Below are positions 24,500 to 33,436 of a stretch of DNA of 64,000 bases, one piece after another. Source of the DNA: Bacillus rubiinfantis (GTDB taxonomy: Bacteria > Bacillota > Bacilli > Bacillales > Cytobacillaceae); assembly GCA_000752035.1 (NCBI GenBank), contig CCFE01000023.1:124001-188000 (forward strand), written 5' to 3'. Below the pieces are notes generated by a model. The model made no database searches, was not told where the DNA came from, and saw only the letters and a list, made by a program, of their open reading frames with translations. The number at the start of each line of letters is the position of its first letter. The stretch's first letter is position 1. A program made the position numbers and the translations under genes.

Positions 24500-24652
24500 A
24501 TGAGCTACAGAGAGCGTTTAGATTCCCAATCCGAGCTATTTCACCATACCTGGACAAGGCCGAAACGGCAGAAATCGCAAGTAAACGGGCAAACGCAAAT
24601 GACGCAAAATACAATCATCTTGAGGAGCAATGCCAAAGCCCACCGTTGGTAG
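24500..24652 (+). CDS. Small hypothetical protein, 50 aa
   Basis: ATG to TAG encodes 50 residues beginning MSYRERLDSQ. The protein is basic, rich in Gln, Arg and Lys, lacks a membrane segment and matches no family I recognise. Support for a real gene is the strong AGGTGA 4 nt before the ATG, a consensus-like promoter 60 nt upstream and a strong terminator 50 nt downstream. Together these make a complete small transcription unit between motB and the GNAT gene. The transcript could instead act as an RNA. Confidence 0.5.
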   Translation: MSYRERLDSQSELFHHTWTRPKRQKSQVNGQTQMTQNTIILRSNAKAHRW

Positions 24653-24703
24653 AGGATGGCAGTGAAACGAATGTCGGAACCGGTTAACCCGGTTTCCATT
24701 AAT

Positions 24704-24750
24704 GGAAAAAACCTTTTCCCTTTCTTGCAGGGAAAAGGTTTTTTCTATTT
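24704..24750 (+). terminator. Strong intrinsic terminator
   Basis: AAAAAACCTTTTCCCT pairs with AGGGAAAAGGTTTTTT around a 7-nt loop, followed by CTATTTT. It ends the small-ORF unit and possibly motA-motB. Confidence 0.88.
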
Positions 24751-24830
24751 TGCATATTGATTTGCTAGCTGGAGGAGTGTAGGATTATGTTCATACTAGG
24801 ATATTTACCAAGAAATGAGGAACGGAGCCG

Positions 24831-25325
24831 ATGTACACAATTAGAGATGCAATGTTGGATGATTTACCGGTCATTGTAGCAATTTATAACACCACTATTG
24901 CCGGAAGAATGGTAACAGCTGATACGGAGAAAATCAGCGTGGAAAGCAGAATACCATGGTTTCATGAACATTCCCCTGCTACTCGTCCATTATGGGTTGT
25001 TGAGAATAACGGCGTCATTTGTGCTTGGCTCAGCTTTCAATCCTTTTATGGGCGCCCTGCCTATCGCCATACGGCCGAAATTAGTATCTATTTACATCCT
25101 GATTTTCGCGGTAAGAAACTTGGTAGTTATTTATTGGAAAAGGCAATTGAGGCCTGCCCGGGACTGGATATTAGTACCCTGCTAGGTTTTATTTTTGCAC
25201 ATAATCTACCGAGTATTAAATTGTTTAATCGTTTCGGGTTTGAACAATGGGCCTATTTACCAAACGTTGCGGTACTTGACGAAATTGAGCGCGATCTCGT
25301 GATTCTCGGCAAGCGGGTTTCCTAA
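24831..25325 (+). CDS. GNAT N-acetyltransferase, phosphinothricin acetyltransferase-like
   Basis: The 164 residues show the GNAT fold with acetyl-CoA-binding motif HPDFRGKKLGSYLLEKAI and the C-terminal IFAHNLPSIKLFNRFGFEQW. It starts with IRDAMLDDLPVIVAIYN and ISVESRIPWFHEH, typical of the PAT/YwnH subgroup that acetylates small amines or amino-acid analogues. The substrate cannot be told from sequence. GGAGCCG precedes ATG 24831. It converges on gerB, and the stop codon abuts the gerB stop. Confidence 0.85.
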   Translation: MYTIRDAMLDDLPVIVAIYNTTIAGRMVTADTEKISVESRIPWFHEHSPATRPLWVVENNGVICAWLSFQSFYGRPAYRHTAEISIYLHPDFRGKKLGSYLLEKAIEACPGLDISTLLGFIFAHNLPSIKLFNRFGFEQWAYLPNVAVLDEIERDLVILGKRVS

Positions 25326-26468
25326 TCACTCATTTACATCTTGAATCAAAGTTGATTTAGTTTTTTTTATTTGTTTAACACGCTGACGTATGAATGCAAT
25401 AACCAAAAGAATACAGGGGATGATGATTTGAAATGGCCAATGAAGATATATCGGTACAATTTCAAGCCCCTCTTTAATGTGCTCGGTATAGTTTGGTGCA
25501 ATAATCATTGCTGTTATCAATATCACCAGTCCAAATGGTAAGCTAAGTTTACGTATATCTTGAAAACCAAACAAGTCCGCTGTGCCTGCAACCGCCACAT
25601 AGTAGAAAATGGTCACTTTAATAAAACAAGCAATCATTAAATAAAGCATAAACAAAACATCCAACCGTTCAATAAAATTAAACAGTTCAATTTTACTTAT
25701 TGTTGACAGCAAAGGATAAGGTGAGCGAGCAAATAATTCAGCCCCAAGTGTAGTGATATTTATCACTGCTGCAATAACAAAATTTATTCCGCTTAACACT
25801 ATTCCTGTGATACAAGCCCATTTTGCCTTTTTTTGTTCCTGTAAATATGGCAGCAGCATCGTAAACACTACCATTTCTCCAAAGGGGAAGGTTACTACGC
25901 CTCTAAGCGCAACTTTGATGACGGGTAACCATCCTTGTTCTAACACAGGTTTTAAATAATCTAAATGAATAAGGCTCGAGGAGATAATTAGAAAAAATCC
26001 AACAATAGCCATTACATAGATAATGATAAAATATAATTCTCCCACCCTGGCAATAACCTCAAATCCCTTAGTTACGGCATATGCTGACGTAAGAATTAAT
26101 ACCGACATCAGGAAAAACAAAGGCGTCGCAGTGTATATCGTTGCGGTTAAGAGTTCCCCGAAATCGCGAAGTACTCGTGCTGCAAGATAAACAAAATAAA
26201 TTACATACAAATAACCTAGAATACGACCTGGCCATTTACCAAGCAGTTTCTGAGCATAGTTTGTCAAGGGGAGTTCAGGGAAATATAAATAGAGCCGGTA
26301 GTAAACAATAAATAGCAAGATACCTCCAATAAGGCCTAGAATAATCGCAATCCAGGCATCTTGTTTTAATTCGATTGGGAAGCCAAGTAAGATGGCACTC
26401 CCCATCTGGAAGATAACGACAAGAACAAATAATTGTTTTGCACCGATTCTCGCCTTTTCCAAGAGCAT
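25326..26468 (-). CDS. Spore germinant receptor subunit B (GerAB/GerKB family)
   Basis: An integral membrane protein of 380 residues with about ten hydrophobic helices, of the amino-acid-permease-like GerAB family. It acts in the spore inner membrane as the germinant-binding subunit of a receptor. The N-terminus KARIGAKQLFVLVVIFQMGS and the segment FPFGEMVVFTMLLPYL are characteristic. It is the last gene in the gerA-gerC-gerB order, as in B. subtilis gerK. The germinant is unknown. Confidence 0.92.
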   Translation of the reverse strand: MLLEKARIGAKQLFVLVVIFQMGSAILLGFPIELKQDAWIAIILGLIGGILLFIVYYRLYLYFPELPLTNYAQKLLGKWPGRILGYLYVIYFVYLAARVLRDFGELLTATIYTATPLFFLMSVLILTSAYAVTKGFEVIARVGELYFIIIYVMAIVGFFLIISSSLIHLDYLKPVLEQGWLPVIKVALRGVVTFPFGEMVVFTMLLPYLQEQKKAKWACITGIVLSGINFVIAAVINITTLGAELFARSPYPLLSTISKIELFNFIERLDVLFMLYLMIACFIKVTIFYYVAVAGTADLFGFQDIRKLSLPFGLVILITAMIIAPNYTEHIKEGLEIVPIYLHWPFQIIIPCILLVIAFIRQRVKQIKKTKSTLIQDVNE

Positions 26469-26477
26469 CCCCCTTTC

Positions 26478-27692
26478 CTATTTTTTGATCTCATTCCAAA
26501 ACGGTTTGTTTCTTGAACCTGATTCACGGAAATAGGTCTTGACACTAACTCGATAATCCATGGTAGCAAATAATTCATTCCAGTTTTCTTTTACCTTTTT
26601 CCATTGTTTAGGGTTTTTGCGATAAAGTCTTTCCCCAAAGCCAAAAATATCAGCATGATATGATTGTGCTTGGCGAATTGCTGCTTCCACATCTTTTTTA
26701 ATCTGCTCCGCTGTGTTCTTTTGAAGCGCGGGAACTTTTTTCGGATCTTGAAAATCAAATGGGATATTCACTTCGCTAAGCCTTAAGGCCGTTTCAATTT
26801 TGATGTTTGCAACTGGCTTGCCATTTCGCATCGAGATGCCGATGGTTGTATCGGATACATAAGGAACCATGCTGATTGCATTCTCTTTGCCTGCAAACGG
26901 GACGTTGATAAATGTTTGCTTTACTTTGTTCATCAACCAAGCAGCACCGCGGGCATGTCCATCATCTAACCAACCGACTAATTTATCTGTATTGAAAACG
27001 GCAATACCGGCACCAGTTATGACCGTCGACATTTTTGTGTCGTTAAGCTCTTGTAAGGAAATTCCCTTTTCCGGATTGCCCCGGATCGTAAATCCCCCAA
27101 GCACTGGTTCTTTCCCGTTGCTTGTAAGCATAATAAGAAAATCATCCAATGACACAGTGAGATTTTCCCCTAATCTTGCCTCCGTTACTTCAAGCGTTTT
27201 TGTCAATTTTTCCGCTGGGAGCTTATCAAGATTAGTTAATGTTGCCAATAATTCCTCAGCCTTAATGTCTCTAGTGATGACAAATGGCGTGGTTGTCCGA
27301 AATTGCGGCTCACGGTCAAAACCGTCAATGATATCAAGAATATTCTCTCGTGCCACTTCTTCACTAATCGCGACGATACTTATATGAGCAAAAAAAAGCC
27401 GCCGAGAAATTTGTAATTTTATTTTGCGCGCCGCTTCCGTCACATTATTGCCGGAACTTTTAAAAACAATGACAGGTGGCCCTTCGCCGCCGCCGCCCCC
27501 CATCTGACCTGATGCCACATTAGATGGAACAACAATCTGGAAAGAAACATCAAATTTATCTCCATTCTCTCCTTTATCAATTCCAACTGCCATCACCAAA
27601 GCCAAATCTGTAAGCTCATTTTGATCCCAGCAGCCAGTTAACAACGGAATTAATAATAAAATAGAAAAGATTAGCCTCATTCTCCTCTTCAT
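26478..27692 (-). CDS. Spore germinant receptor lipoprotein C (GerAC/GerKC family)
   Basis: A 404-residue lipoprotein with signal sequence and lipobox LLTGCWDQNELTDLALV. The Cys followed by WDQNE is the usual GerAC start. It belongs to the outer face of the spore inner membrane as part of the receptor. A Gly-rich loop (GQMGGGGGEGP) lies in the N-terminal domain. It overlaps the end of the A-subunit gene by 4 nt (ATGA). Confidence 0.93.
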   Translation of the reverse strand: MKRRMRLIFSILLLIPLLTGCWDQNELTDLALVMAVGIDKGENGDKFDVSFQIVVPSNVASGQMGGGGGEGPPVIVFKSSGNNVTEAARKIKLQISRRLFFAHISIVAISEEVARENILDIIDGFDREPQFRTTTPFVITRDIKAEELLATLTNLDKLPAEKLTKTLEVTEARLGENLTVSLDDFLIMLTSNGKEPVLGGFTIRGNPEKGISLQELNDTKMSTVITGAGIAVFNTDKLVGWLDDGHARGAAWLMNKVKQTFINVPFAGKENAISMVPYVSDTTIGISMRNGKPVANIKIETALRLSEVNIPFDFQDPKKVPALQKNTAEQIKKDVEAAIRQAQSYHADIFGFGERLYRKNPKQWKKVKENWNELFATMDYRVSVKTYFRESGSRNKPFWNEIKK

Positions 27693-29353
27693 TTCTGCTT
27701 CCCTTTCTGCTGACTGTCAAAATTTCTATCCTGCTGCGGTGGACTTGGTTTTTGCTTCTCTCCTGTCCGATCTATGTTTCCCTTACTAATTAATTTCGGG
27801 CGTTTTTTGAAAGCCCACAACGGATAACGAATAAACACATCCTGTTGATTTGCCCCAATATAAGGCGCTAGAGGACTCATATATGGAACGCCAAATGAGC
27901 GTAAAGAACATAGATGGATGGTTACCATCATTAACCCTACCATAATCCCAAAAAAACCCAAAAAGGCTGCTAAGATCATTAAGACAAATCGAAACAGACG
28001 AGCTGAAATCGCCATTGCAAATACAGGTGTTGAAAAATTTGCGATGGCTGTAATTGAAACCACAATAACCATAACAGGAGAGACGATACTCGCCTGAACA
28101 GCGGCCTGACCAATAACAAGCGCCCCAACAATAGAAACCGCCTGACCCACTGCCCTTGGAAGGCGCAAACCTGCTTCACGTAAGATTTCAAACGTTACTT
28201 CCATGATTAGCGCCTCGAAAAACGCAGGAAAAGGAATATTTTCCCTTTGCGCCGCAATCGCAATAACTAATGTTGTCGGAATCATTTCTTGGTGGTAGGT
28301 GGTCCCTGCAATATAAAGTGACGGACCGATAAGGGCGATAATAAACGCCAAGATTCTTAACAAGCGAATGCTGGTCGATAAATCGAAACGGGAATAATAG
28401 TCATCAGGTGCTTGGAAGAATTGAACAAAAATAGCGGGAACCGTTAAGACAAACGGACTCCCGTCCACGACAATAGCAACTCGGCCTTCAAGCAGCTGTG
28501 AACTAACAACATCCGGTCTTTCTGTATGAAAAGTTGTTGGAAAGATGGTAAAAGTCTTATCTTCAATAAGTTGTTCTACATAGCCCGAATCGATGATAGA
28601 GTCAATATTAATTCTTTTAACTCGTGTTCTAACCTCCTCCACAATCTTGTCATTTGCAATTCCTTTAATATACATGATGTCAACATCCGTTTGGGTAACG
28701 GCTCCCAATTTCACTGATTCTGTCCATAGATTAGGGCTTTTTATTCGTCTGCGAATCAGTGCAGTATTCGTTCGAATATTTTCCGTAAACGCATCTTTTG
28801 GTCCGCGAATCGATAATTGTTGGGTCGGCTCCGAAATCGCCCTTTTTTCCCCGCCTTGGGTGTCCCCGCTGATGGCTTTATTATATCCGTCTAATAAAAT
28901 GATTGTATTGCCTGCTAATAATGAAGCGTATAGATTACTCCAATTTGTAATCGTACTTGTACTGCCCAGTGCGACTGCTTTTTCAGCAAAATATTGAAAA
29001 TAATCTGGTTTAGTTACATTTAGATTGCCTTTAAATGATTCTAAGATAAACTCATTGATGATTTGACTGTCAACTAATCCATCAATAAAGACAATAGCCC
29101 CATGAATCGAATCACATAACGTTATCTCCTTTACCACTAGATCGGAACTATACCCAAGTTCCTGTTTGATACGTGCTATATTTTCATGAATATCTCTTTG
29201 AATTAATAATTGACTTGGTTCTGAAGGATCTGATTGTTGACGATAATTATCATTTCCTTTTCTTTGTTGTTTCTTTTTTACTAGTTTGGATAAAATAAAC
29301 ACAGCATTCGCCCCATTAATAAAGCCATTATTTATGGTGGTTATATTACCCAA
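27689..29353 (-). CDS. Spore germinant receptor subunit A (GerAA/GerKA family)
   Basis: The 554 residues have a large hydrophilic N-terminal domain (to about 300) and then five or so membrane helices (from LLRILAFIIALIGPSLYIAG on). A Pro/Gln/Lys-rich C-terminal tail follows. Family motifs are DGSPFVLTVPAIFVQFFQAP-DDYYSRF and LREAGLRLPRAVGQAVSIVG. The start is a TTG without an obvious ribosome binding site, so the exact N-terminus is uncertain. It is divergent from the two-TM gene at 29414, and the intergenic gap is only about 60 bp. Confidence 0.93.
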   Translation of the reverse strand: MGNITTINNGFINGANAVFILSKLVKKKQQRKGNDNYRQQSDPSEPSQLLIQRDIHENIARIKQELGYSSDLVVKEITLCDSIHGAIVFIDGLVDSQIINEFILESFKGNLNVTKPDYFQYFAEKAVALGSTSTITNWSNLYASLLAGNTIILLDGYNKAISGDTQGGEKRAISEPTQQLSIRGPKDAFTENIRTNTALIRRRIKSPNLWTESVKLGAVTQTDVDIMYIKGIANDKIVEEVRTRVKRINIDSIIDSGYVEQLIEDKTFTIFPTTFHTERPDVVSSQLLEGRVAIVVDGSPFVLTVPAIFVQFFQAPDDYYSRFDLSTSIRLLRILAFIIALIGPSLYIAGTTYHQEMIPTTLVIAIAAQRENIPFPAFFEALIMEVTFEILREAGLRLPRAVGQAVSIVGALVIGQAAVQASIVSPVMVIVVSITAIANFSTPVFAMAISARLFRFVLMILAAFLGFFGIMVGLMMVTIHLCSLRSFGVPYMSPLAPYIGANQQDVFIRYPLWAFKKRPKLISKGNIDRTGEKQKPSPPQQDRNFDSQQKGKQK

Positions 29354-29413
29354 AAGACCAATTTCTATCCATGTGCCTATTACTAATCGCTACTAAAAAG
29401 GTTGGTGAATTCA

Positions 29414-29641
29414 TTGAAGACTATCTTCGTTATAAGCCTAGTTTCCTTATCGCTGCTATTATTTGTTAGCTTGTTGGACCTGTTATTAGGAGCACAGCCT
29501 GCTGATATCCCTGGTAAACTACTTGAATCATTTAGACTAAATGAAGCAATTGAAATGACGATACTGATTATTTTTGGACTAATTTTTTTCGCTAAGGCGT
29601 TTAATCACTTTATTAAGAAGAAACAAGAAAGCCAGCAGTGA
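29414..29641 (+). CDS. Small two-TM protein, candidate germinant receptor D subunit (GerKD-like)
   Basis: A 75-residue protein (MKTIFVISLVSLSLLLFVSL) with two hydrophobic helices (about 2-25 and 48-66) and a charged KKKQESQQ tail. Small two-helix D subunits are encoded next to many Bacillus GerA-type operons, in the operon or divergent, and modulate germination. The size, topology and position next to gerA match. The start is uncertain: TTG 29414 has GGTG 6 nt upstream, and TTG 29402 is the alternative. Identity rests on context, not on a recognised motif. Confidence 0.65.
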   Translation: MKTIFVISLVSLSLLLFVSLLDLLLGAQPADIPGKLLESFRLNEAIEMTILIIFGLIFFAKAFNHFIKKKQESQQ

Positions 29642-29687
29642 ATATGAGAATACTTTCCGCCATTATCGTAAAACAACAATACTAGCT

Positions 29688-29897
29688 TTATCGCGAGTCG
29701 ATATCGTCATGAGTTTCCACCTGTTCCTTATTTTCAACCTTTCGCTTTATTTGCGATAGCACAATTTTACATTTCTGTATTTTGCTTAGTTGTTTTGCTT
29801 TTCCATAAAGGTAGCGATTCCAAATCAGATAGATGCTTTCTTCTATAATCACGATGACGACGATGATCAATATCAACATCGTCAATAAAATTACCAT
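29688..29897 (-). CDS. Small single-TM hypothetical protein, 69 aa
   Basis: Starts MVILLTMLILIIVVIVIIEE with one very hydrophobic N-terminal helix, then a basic cytoplasmic stretch (NRYLYGKAKQLSKIQKCKIV) and an acidic end. AAAGGGG lies about 8 nt before ATG 29897. No family is recognised. It converges on the GerKD-like gene and may be spore-related only by neighbourhood. Confidence 0.55.
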   Translation of the reverse strand: MVILLTMLILIIVVIVIIEESIYLIWNRYLYGKAKQLSKIQKCKIVLSQIKRKVENKEQVETHDDIDSR

Positions 29898-30072
29898 ATA
29901 ATTAACCCCTTTTAAGCTAGATTAGTTCATCCTATTCAACTCCCTCCCTAGTAAGCACCTTAATATCCATTAAAATCCATTATTTTCAATAACGAAAAGT
30001 TTTTCATGGTCTTTTTTGCGTAAGAGACTTATAATAGAAAAAGCTAAATTCCTGTGAAAGTAAGGAGAGCCA

Positions 30073-32169
30073 ATGGAAAAGTTACGTCCAATTTGGGAAA
30101 TAATCGTTCGTTTTTGGAAGAAAAGACATCTAACCCAAATTCTTTTATTGTTTGTTCTTGTTGTTGTCTTAGTGACCATCCTATATTTTGCCTGGCTGGC
30201 CTCAAGGGCAAATGTCCAAACATTAAAAGAAGGTTTGAGTCAGCCAACAGTAATTTACGATAAAGATGAAGATGTGGCAACAAATGTCGCAACGAATCGT
30301 ACCAAGGGAATAAATATTGAGAAGCTGCCAAAATATGTTCCTAATGCCATTGTGGCGATTGAAGATGAACGCTTTTATGAGCATAACGGCTTTGATATTA
30401 AGGGGATTGCCCGGGCATTTTTTAGTAATTTATTTGCCGGCAGGATCACTGGAGGCGGCAGCACGCTTACCCAGCAGCTAGCAAAAAATGCACTGTTATC
30501 ACCGGAACAAACATACAAGCGCAAAGCCGAGGAATTATTCCTCGCCGTAAAAATTGAAAAGGTATATAAAAAGAATGAAATTTTGCAAATGTATATGAAT
30601 CAGGTTTACTTTGGCGGCGGAGCCTGGGGAATCGCCAATGCCTCAAAGAAATATTTTAATAAAGATATTCATGATGTTACGATCAGTGAAGCTGCAATGC
30701 TAGCCGGTCTCTTGCAATCACCAAATTACCTCAACCCATATAATAACTACGATGCAGCCATGGAACGTCGAAATCTCGTACTTGGGAAGATGAAAGAGCT
30801 TGGAATGATTACATCAGCACAATATAAGAAAGCTAAGAATTCGAAAATCCGCTTAAAAGATGGCGGCGGAAGTTATATAGACCGGAAATATCCATATTAT
30901 GTCGATGCCGTATTAAATGAAGCTATTTCAAAATACGGTCTGACACAAGAAGAAATTTTAACACGCGGATACCGCATTTATACAGAGATGGACCAAAATC
31001 TCCAAGCCAACCTCGAAAAAGTGTATCGTAAGGATTACTTATTTCCAGCAGGCCGTGGCGGTAAAATTGTCCAAAGCGGTGCCGTGTTAATGGATCCTCC
31101 ATCTGGCGGTGTTCGTGCCCTTGTGGGCGGACGTGGAGATGCTACCTTCCGCGGCTTTAACCGGGCAACTCAATTACGGGCCCAACCGGGGTCAACCATT
31201 AAACCTCTTGTGGTTTATACACCAGCACTAGAAGCTGGCTACAAGTACTCATCTGAACTGGTCGATAAGCCGACCTCCTTTGGTAAATATAAGCCGGAGA
31301 ATTTTTCACGAACTTACCAAGGCGAAGTCCAGATGTACAAGGCTTTAGAAGACTCGTTAAATATTCCGGCTGTGTGGCTGCTCGACAAAGTGGGCTTGGA
31401 TAAAGGGATTAATAAGTTAGACAAATTTGGAATACCCGTGGAAAAAGCGGATAATAACCTTGCTATCGCCCTTGGTGGCATGAGTAAAGGTGTTTCACCT
31501 ATGCAAATGGCCAATGCCTTTTCCGTATTCGCCAATGACGGTGAACGCCAAGACAGTCACTTAATTACCAAGATTGTCGGCCCAACAGGTAATGTGATTG
31601 CCGAGCGTGAACCAGTTAAAACGAAGGTTACCTCAAAAAGAGTCGCCAATGAGATGACTTCAATGCTGCTAAATGTTGTCGAAAGCGGAACAGGACGCCG
31701 TGCCCAAGTACCCGGTCTTCAACTTGCCGGAAAAACAGGATCAACTCAACTGACTTTTAGCAGAACAGGAACAAAAGATCAATGGATGGTTGGTTATACG
31801 CCAAATCTAGTCGGGGCAATTTGGATTGGTTTTGACCAAACAGACCAAGAGCATTATCTGCCAAGCTCGAGTTCGTCAAATGTCGTACCGATTTTTAAAG
31901 AAATCATGCGTTCATCAGCTACCTATCTGCCTAAAAAGGATTTTGAAGTCGTTTCCGTTAATGCTCAGCTTGCCGGGAAAACGAGTGCTAGGAAAAACAT
32001 TGAAGAACAGGCTAAGAAAATTAGTCAGGAGTTAAATGACAACGCCAAAAAAATTGGTAGCACCATTAAAGAACAGGCTCCAAAATGGAAAGAAGGACTG
32101 GATAAAGTCATTTATACTATTGGGGAAACTGTCGATTCGATAGTGGAAAAAGTGAAGGAATTACGATAA
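30073..32169 (+). CDS. Class A penicillin-binding protein (transglycosylase/transpeptidase)
   Basis: A 698-residue bifunctional peptidoglycan synthase. The membrane anchor is at about 21-43. The GT51 glycosyltransferase domain has the catalytic EDERFYEHNGFD (Glu97) and GGSTLTQQLAKN. The transpeptidase domain has the SxxK serine in GSTIKP (about 373), SLN (about 427) and KTGST (about 553). A C-terminal helical Lys-rich tail follows (about 640-698). AAGGAG precedes ATG 30073. It could be a PBP1c, PBP2d or PBP4 counterpart; the sequence alone does not settle which. Confidence 0.93.
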   Translation: MEKLRPIWEIIVRFWKKRHLTQILLLFVLVVVLVTILYFAWLASRANVQTLKEGLSQPTVIYDKDEDVATNVATNRTKGINIEKLPKYVPNAIVAIEDERFYEHNGFDIKGIARAFFSNLFAGRITGGGSTLTQQLAKNALLSPEQTYKRKAEELFLAVKIEKVYKKNEILQMYMNQVYFGGGAWGIANASKKYFNKDIHDVTISEAAMLAGLLQSPNYLNPYNNYDAAMERRNLVLGKMKELGMITSAQYKKAKNSKIRLKDGGGSYIDRKYPYYVDAVLNEAISKYGLTQEEILTRGYRIYTEMDQNLQANLEKVYRKDYLFPAGRGGKIVQSGAVLMDPPSGGVRALVGGRGDATFRGFNRATQLRAQPGSTIKPLVVYTPALEAGYKYSSELVDKPTSFGKYKPENFSRTYQGEVQMYKALEDSLNIPAVWLLDKVGLDKGINKLDKFGIPVEKADNNLAIALGGMSKGVSPMQMANAFSVFANDGERQDSHLITKIVGPTGNVIAEREPVKTKVTSKRVANEMTSMLLNVVESGTGRRAQVPGLQLAGKTGSTQLTFSRTGTKDQWMVGYTPNLVGAIWIGFDQTDQEHYLPSSSSSNVVPIFKEIMRSSATYLPKKDFEVVSVNAQLAGKTSARKNIEEQAKKISQELNDNAKKIGSTIKEQAPKWKEGLDKVIYTIGETVDSIVEKVKELR

Positions 32170-32199
32170 CAGCACGCCTTTTGCGGCGTGCTGTTTTTT
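32168..32199 (+). terminator. Intrinsic terminator after the class A PBP
   Basis: ACAGCACGCC-TTTTGC-GGCGTGCTGT is followed by TTTTTG. The T-run is on the plus side only, so it serves the PBP gene. No clear terminator for the converging corrinoid operon was seen. Confidence 0.9.
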
Positions 32200-32209
32200 G
32201 TAGACGTTC

Positions 32210-32932
32210 TTACTTAACATTGATTTCTAATGAATGAAAATAATCTCCGGCTAGCTTTCTTATCCACTCAACTTGTGATTGACGAAACACGGCAATAAAG
32301 CAAGTTGCCGGCCCCGCTGATTTGCAAATATCTACATCCGTGACAACCATTTCGGCGGTAATATGTAAATCCGGTAACATTTGCTGTAATTCAGACAAGA
32401 TTCCTTTTGAGCCAACCGGCCAGGAAAAAACGTCAGGCAGTCTGCTGATTTTTTGAAAAACAGTCAAAGGAACAATATCTCCCGCCTGTTCAATCACTTC
32501 ATTCCCGACCAGAGGCAGACCAATCACGGCTAGCTCTATTGCTTCTTGACTAAAATTCACCAATTTCTTTTCACTAGTTTTCTTTCCAATCACCAGCAGC
32601 CCAATGGCTGATTGCCGTAAAGTAAAATTACTTTCCGTACTGCCGGTGATCTGCATATGATAAAGCCCGAGTTGAGACGCTCCTAACTGAATGCCGCTAA
32701 CAAGCTCATTCCATGGTTCATGGCCGCAAAAATTTTGAAGAACAACTGAAATCGGCTCACCACCTGCCGCAATACATTCCATTGCGGCAACACGAAAACT
32801 ATAATAGGCAACTGTTTTGTATGGTACATGGACAAGATCGTCAGCTTTACTGCCAATTCCGCCACTATTATCACTAGTTACAATCAAAGAAGTATGTGCT
32901 AAATCGAGCGGAATCTCAAGGGCATTCCTCAT
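32210..32932 (-). CDS. cblS: Alpha-ribazole kinase CblS
   Basis: A 240-residue protein of the AIR synthase/ThiL-like ATP-binding fold (TSDNSGGIGSKADDLVHVPY, then GGEPISVVLQNFCG, VTDVDICKSAGPA). In Geobacillus and Listeria, CblS phosphorylates alpha-ribazole to alpha-ribazole-phosphate for cobamide lower-ligand attachment. The assignment rests on that fold and on the overlap with the adjacent CblT-type transporter (4 nt). This pair replaces the CobT route; no cobT is in the window. It is the last gene of the operon. Confidence 0.82.
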   Translation of the reverse strand: MRNALEIPLDLAHTSLIVTSDNSGGIGSKADDLVHVPYKTVAYYSFRVAAMECIAAGGEPISVVLQNFCGHEPWNELVSGIQLGASQLGLYHMQITGSTESNFTLRQSAIGLLVIGKKTSEKKLVNFSQEAIELAVIGLPLVGNEVIEQAGDIVPLTVFQKISRLPDVFSWPVGSKGILSELQQMLPDLHITAEMVVTDVDICKSAGPATCFIAVFRQSQVEWIRKLAGDYFHSLEINVK

Positions 32933-33435
32933 CGTTTCGCTTCCCCCTTCAGCATTCCGAACGACACTAAGGAAACTAGACGAGGTATAATCACCAGAGC
33001 AATGACTGTATTTAGGCTTGAACCGATTAGCAGTGACGGCAGCATTCCCACATAGAACGCCTTACTAATTAAAAAGATAAACGGGATTGGTGCTATCAGT
33101 GCATTACCAATAATAAACATGATGCCCGCAAGCAACCTATGTTTGCTGCGGTAAAGGACTGCAAACAGCCAACAAAGCACGGCCATTTCTCCAGCAACTA
33201 AGAAATGCAACGGTCCAAGTGGAAATCCACCCAACAGTGCAGACAGTAAGTGACCTGCCGCCCCAACTATCGCACCGGCACCGCCTCCTAACAAGGCACC
33301 TGCTAATAAAGCAGGAAAGGCATCCAGAGCCACACTCGTGATCATTGCTGGAATCTTCAGCGAGGCACCAACAACTGATAAAGCGGTAAACATTGCAAGC
33401 CAGCTAATATATTTTCCTTTGAACCTAGTTTTCAT
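32929..33435 (-). CDS. cblT: Alpha-ribazole transporter CblT (ECF S-component)
   Basis: A 168-residue membrane protein with about five helices (MKTRFKGKYISWLAMFTALS, GALLGGGAGAIVGAAGHLLS). The pattern is that of ECF transporter substrate-binding S components. CblT imports alpha-ribazole, the substrate of CblS encoded next. ATG 33435 has GGAAGCG upstream and lies 1 nt after the stop codon of the adenosyltransferase gene; 17 upstream open codons are excluded. The shared ECF energizing module would be encoded elsewhere. Confidence 0.82.
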   Translation of the reverse strand: MKTRFKGKYISWLAMFTALSVVGASLKIPAMITSVALDAFPALLAGALLGGGAGAIVGAAGHLLSALLGGFPLGPLHFLVAGEMAVLCWLFAVLYRSKHRLLAGIMFIIGNALIAPIPFIFLISKAFYVGMLPSLLIGSSLNTVIALVIIPRLVSLVSFGMLKGEAKR

Positions 33436-33436
33436 T

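Noticed and set aside
26869..27387. A 172-codon plus-strand ORF inside gerC
   Set aside because: It is antisense to a well-supported lipoprotein gene, with no start signals.
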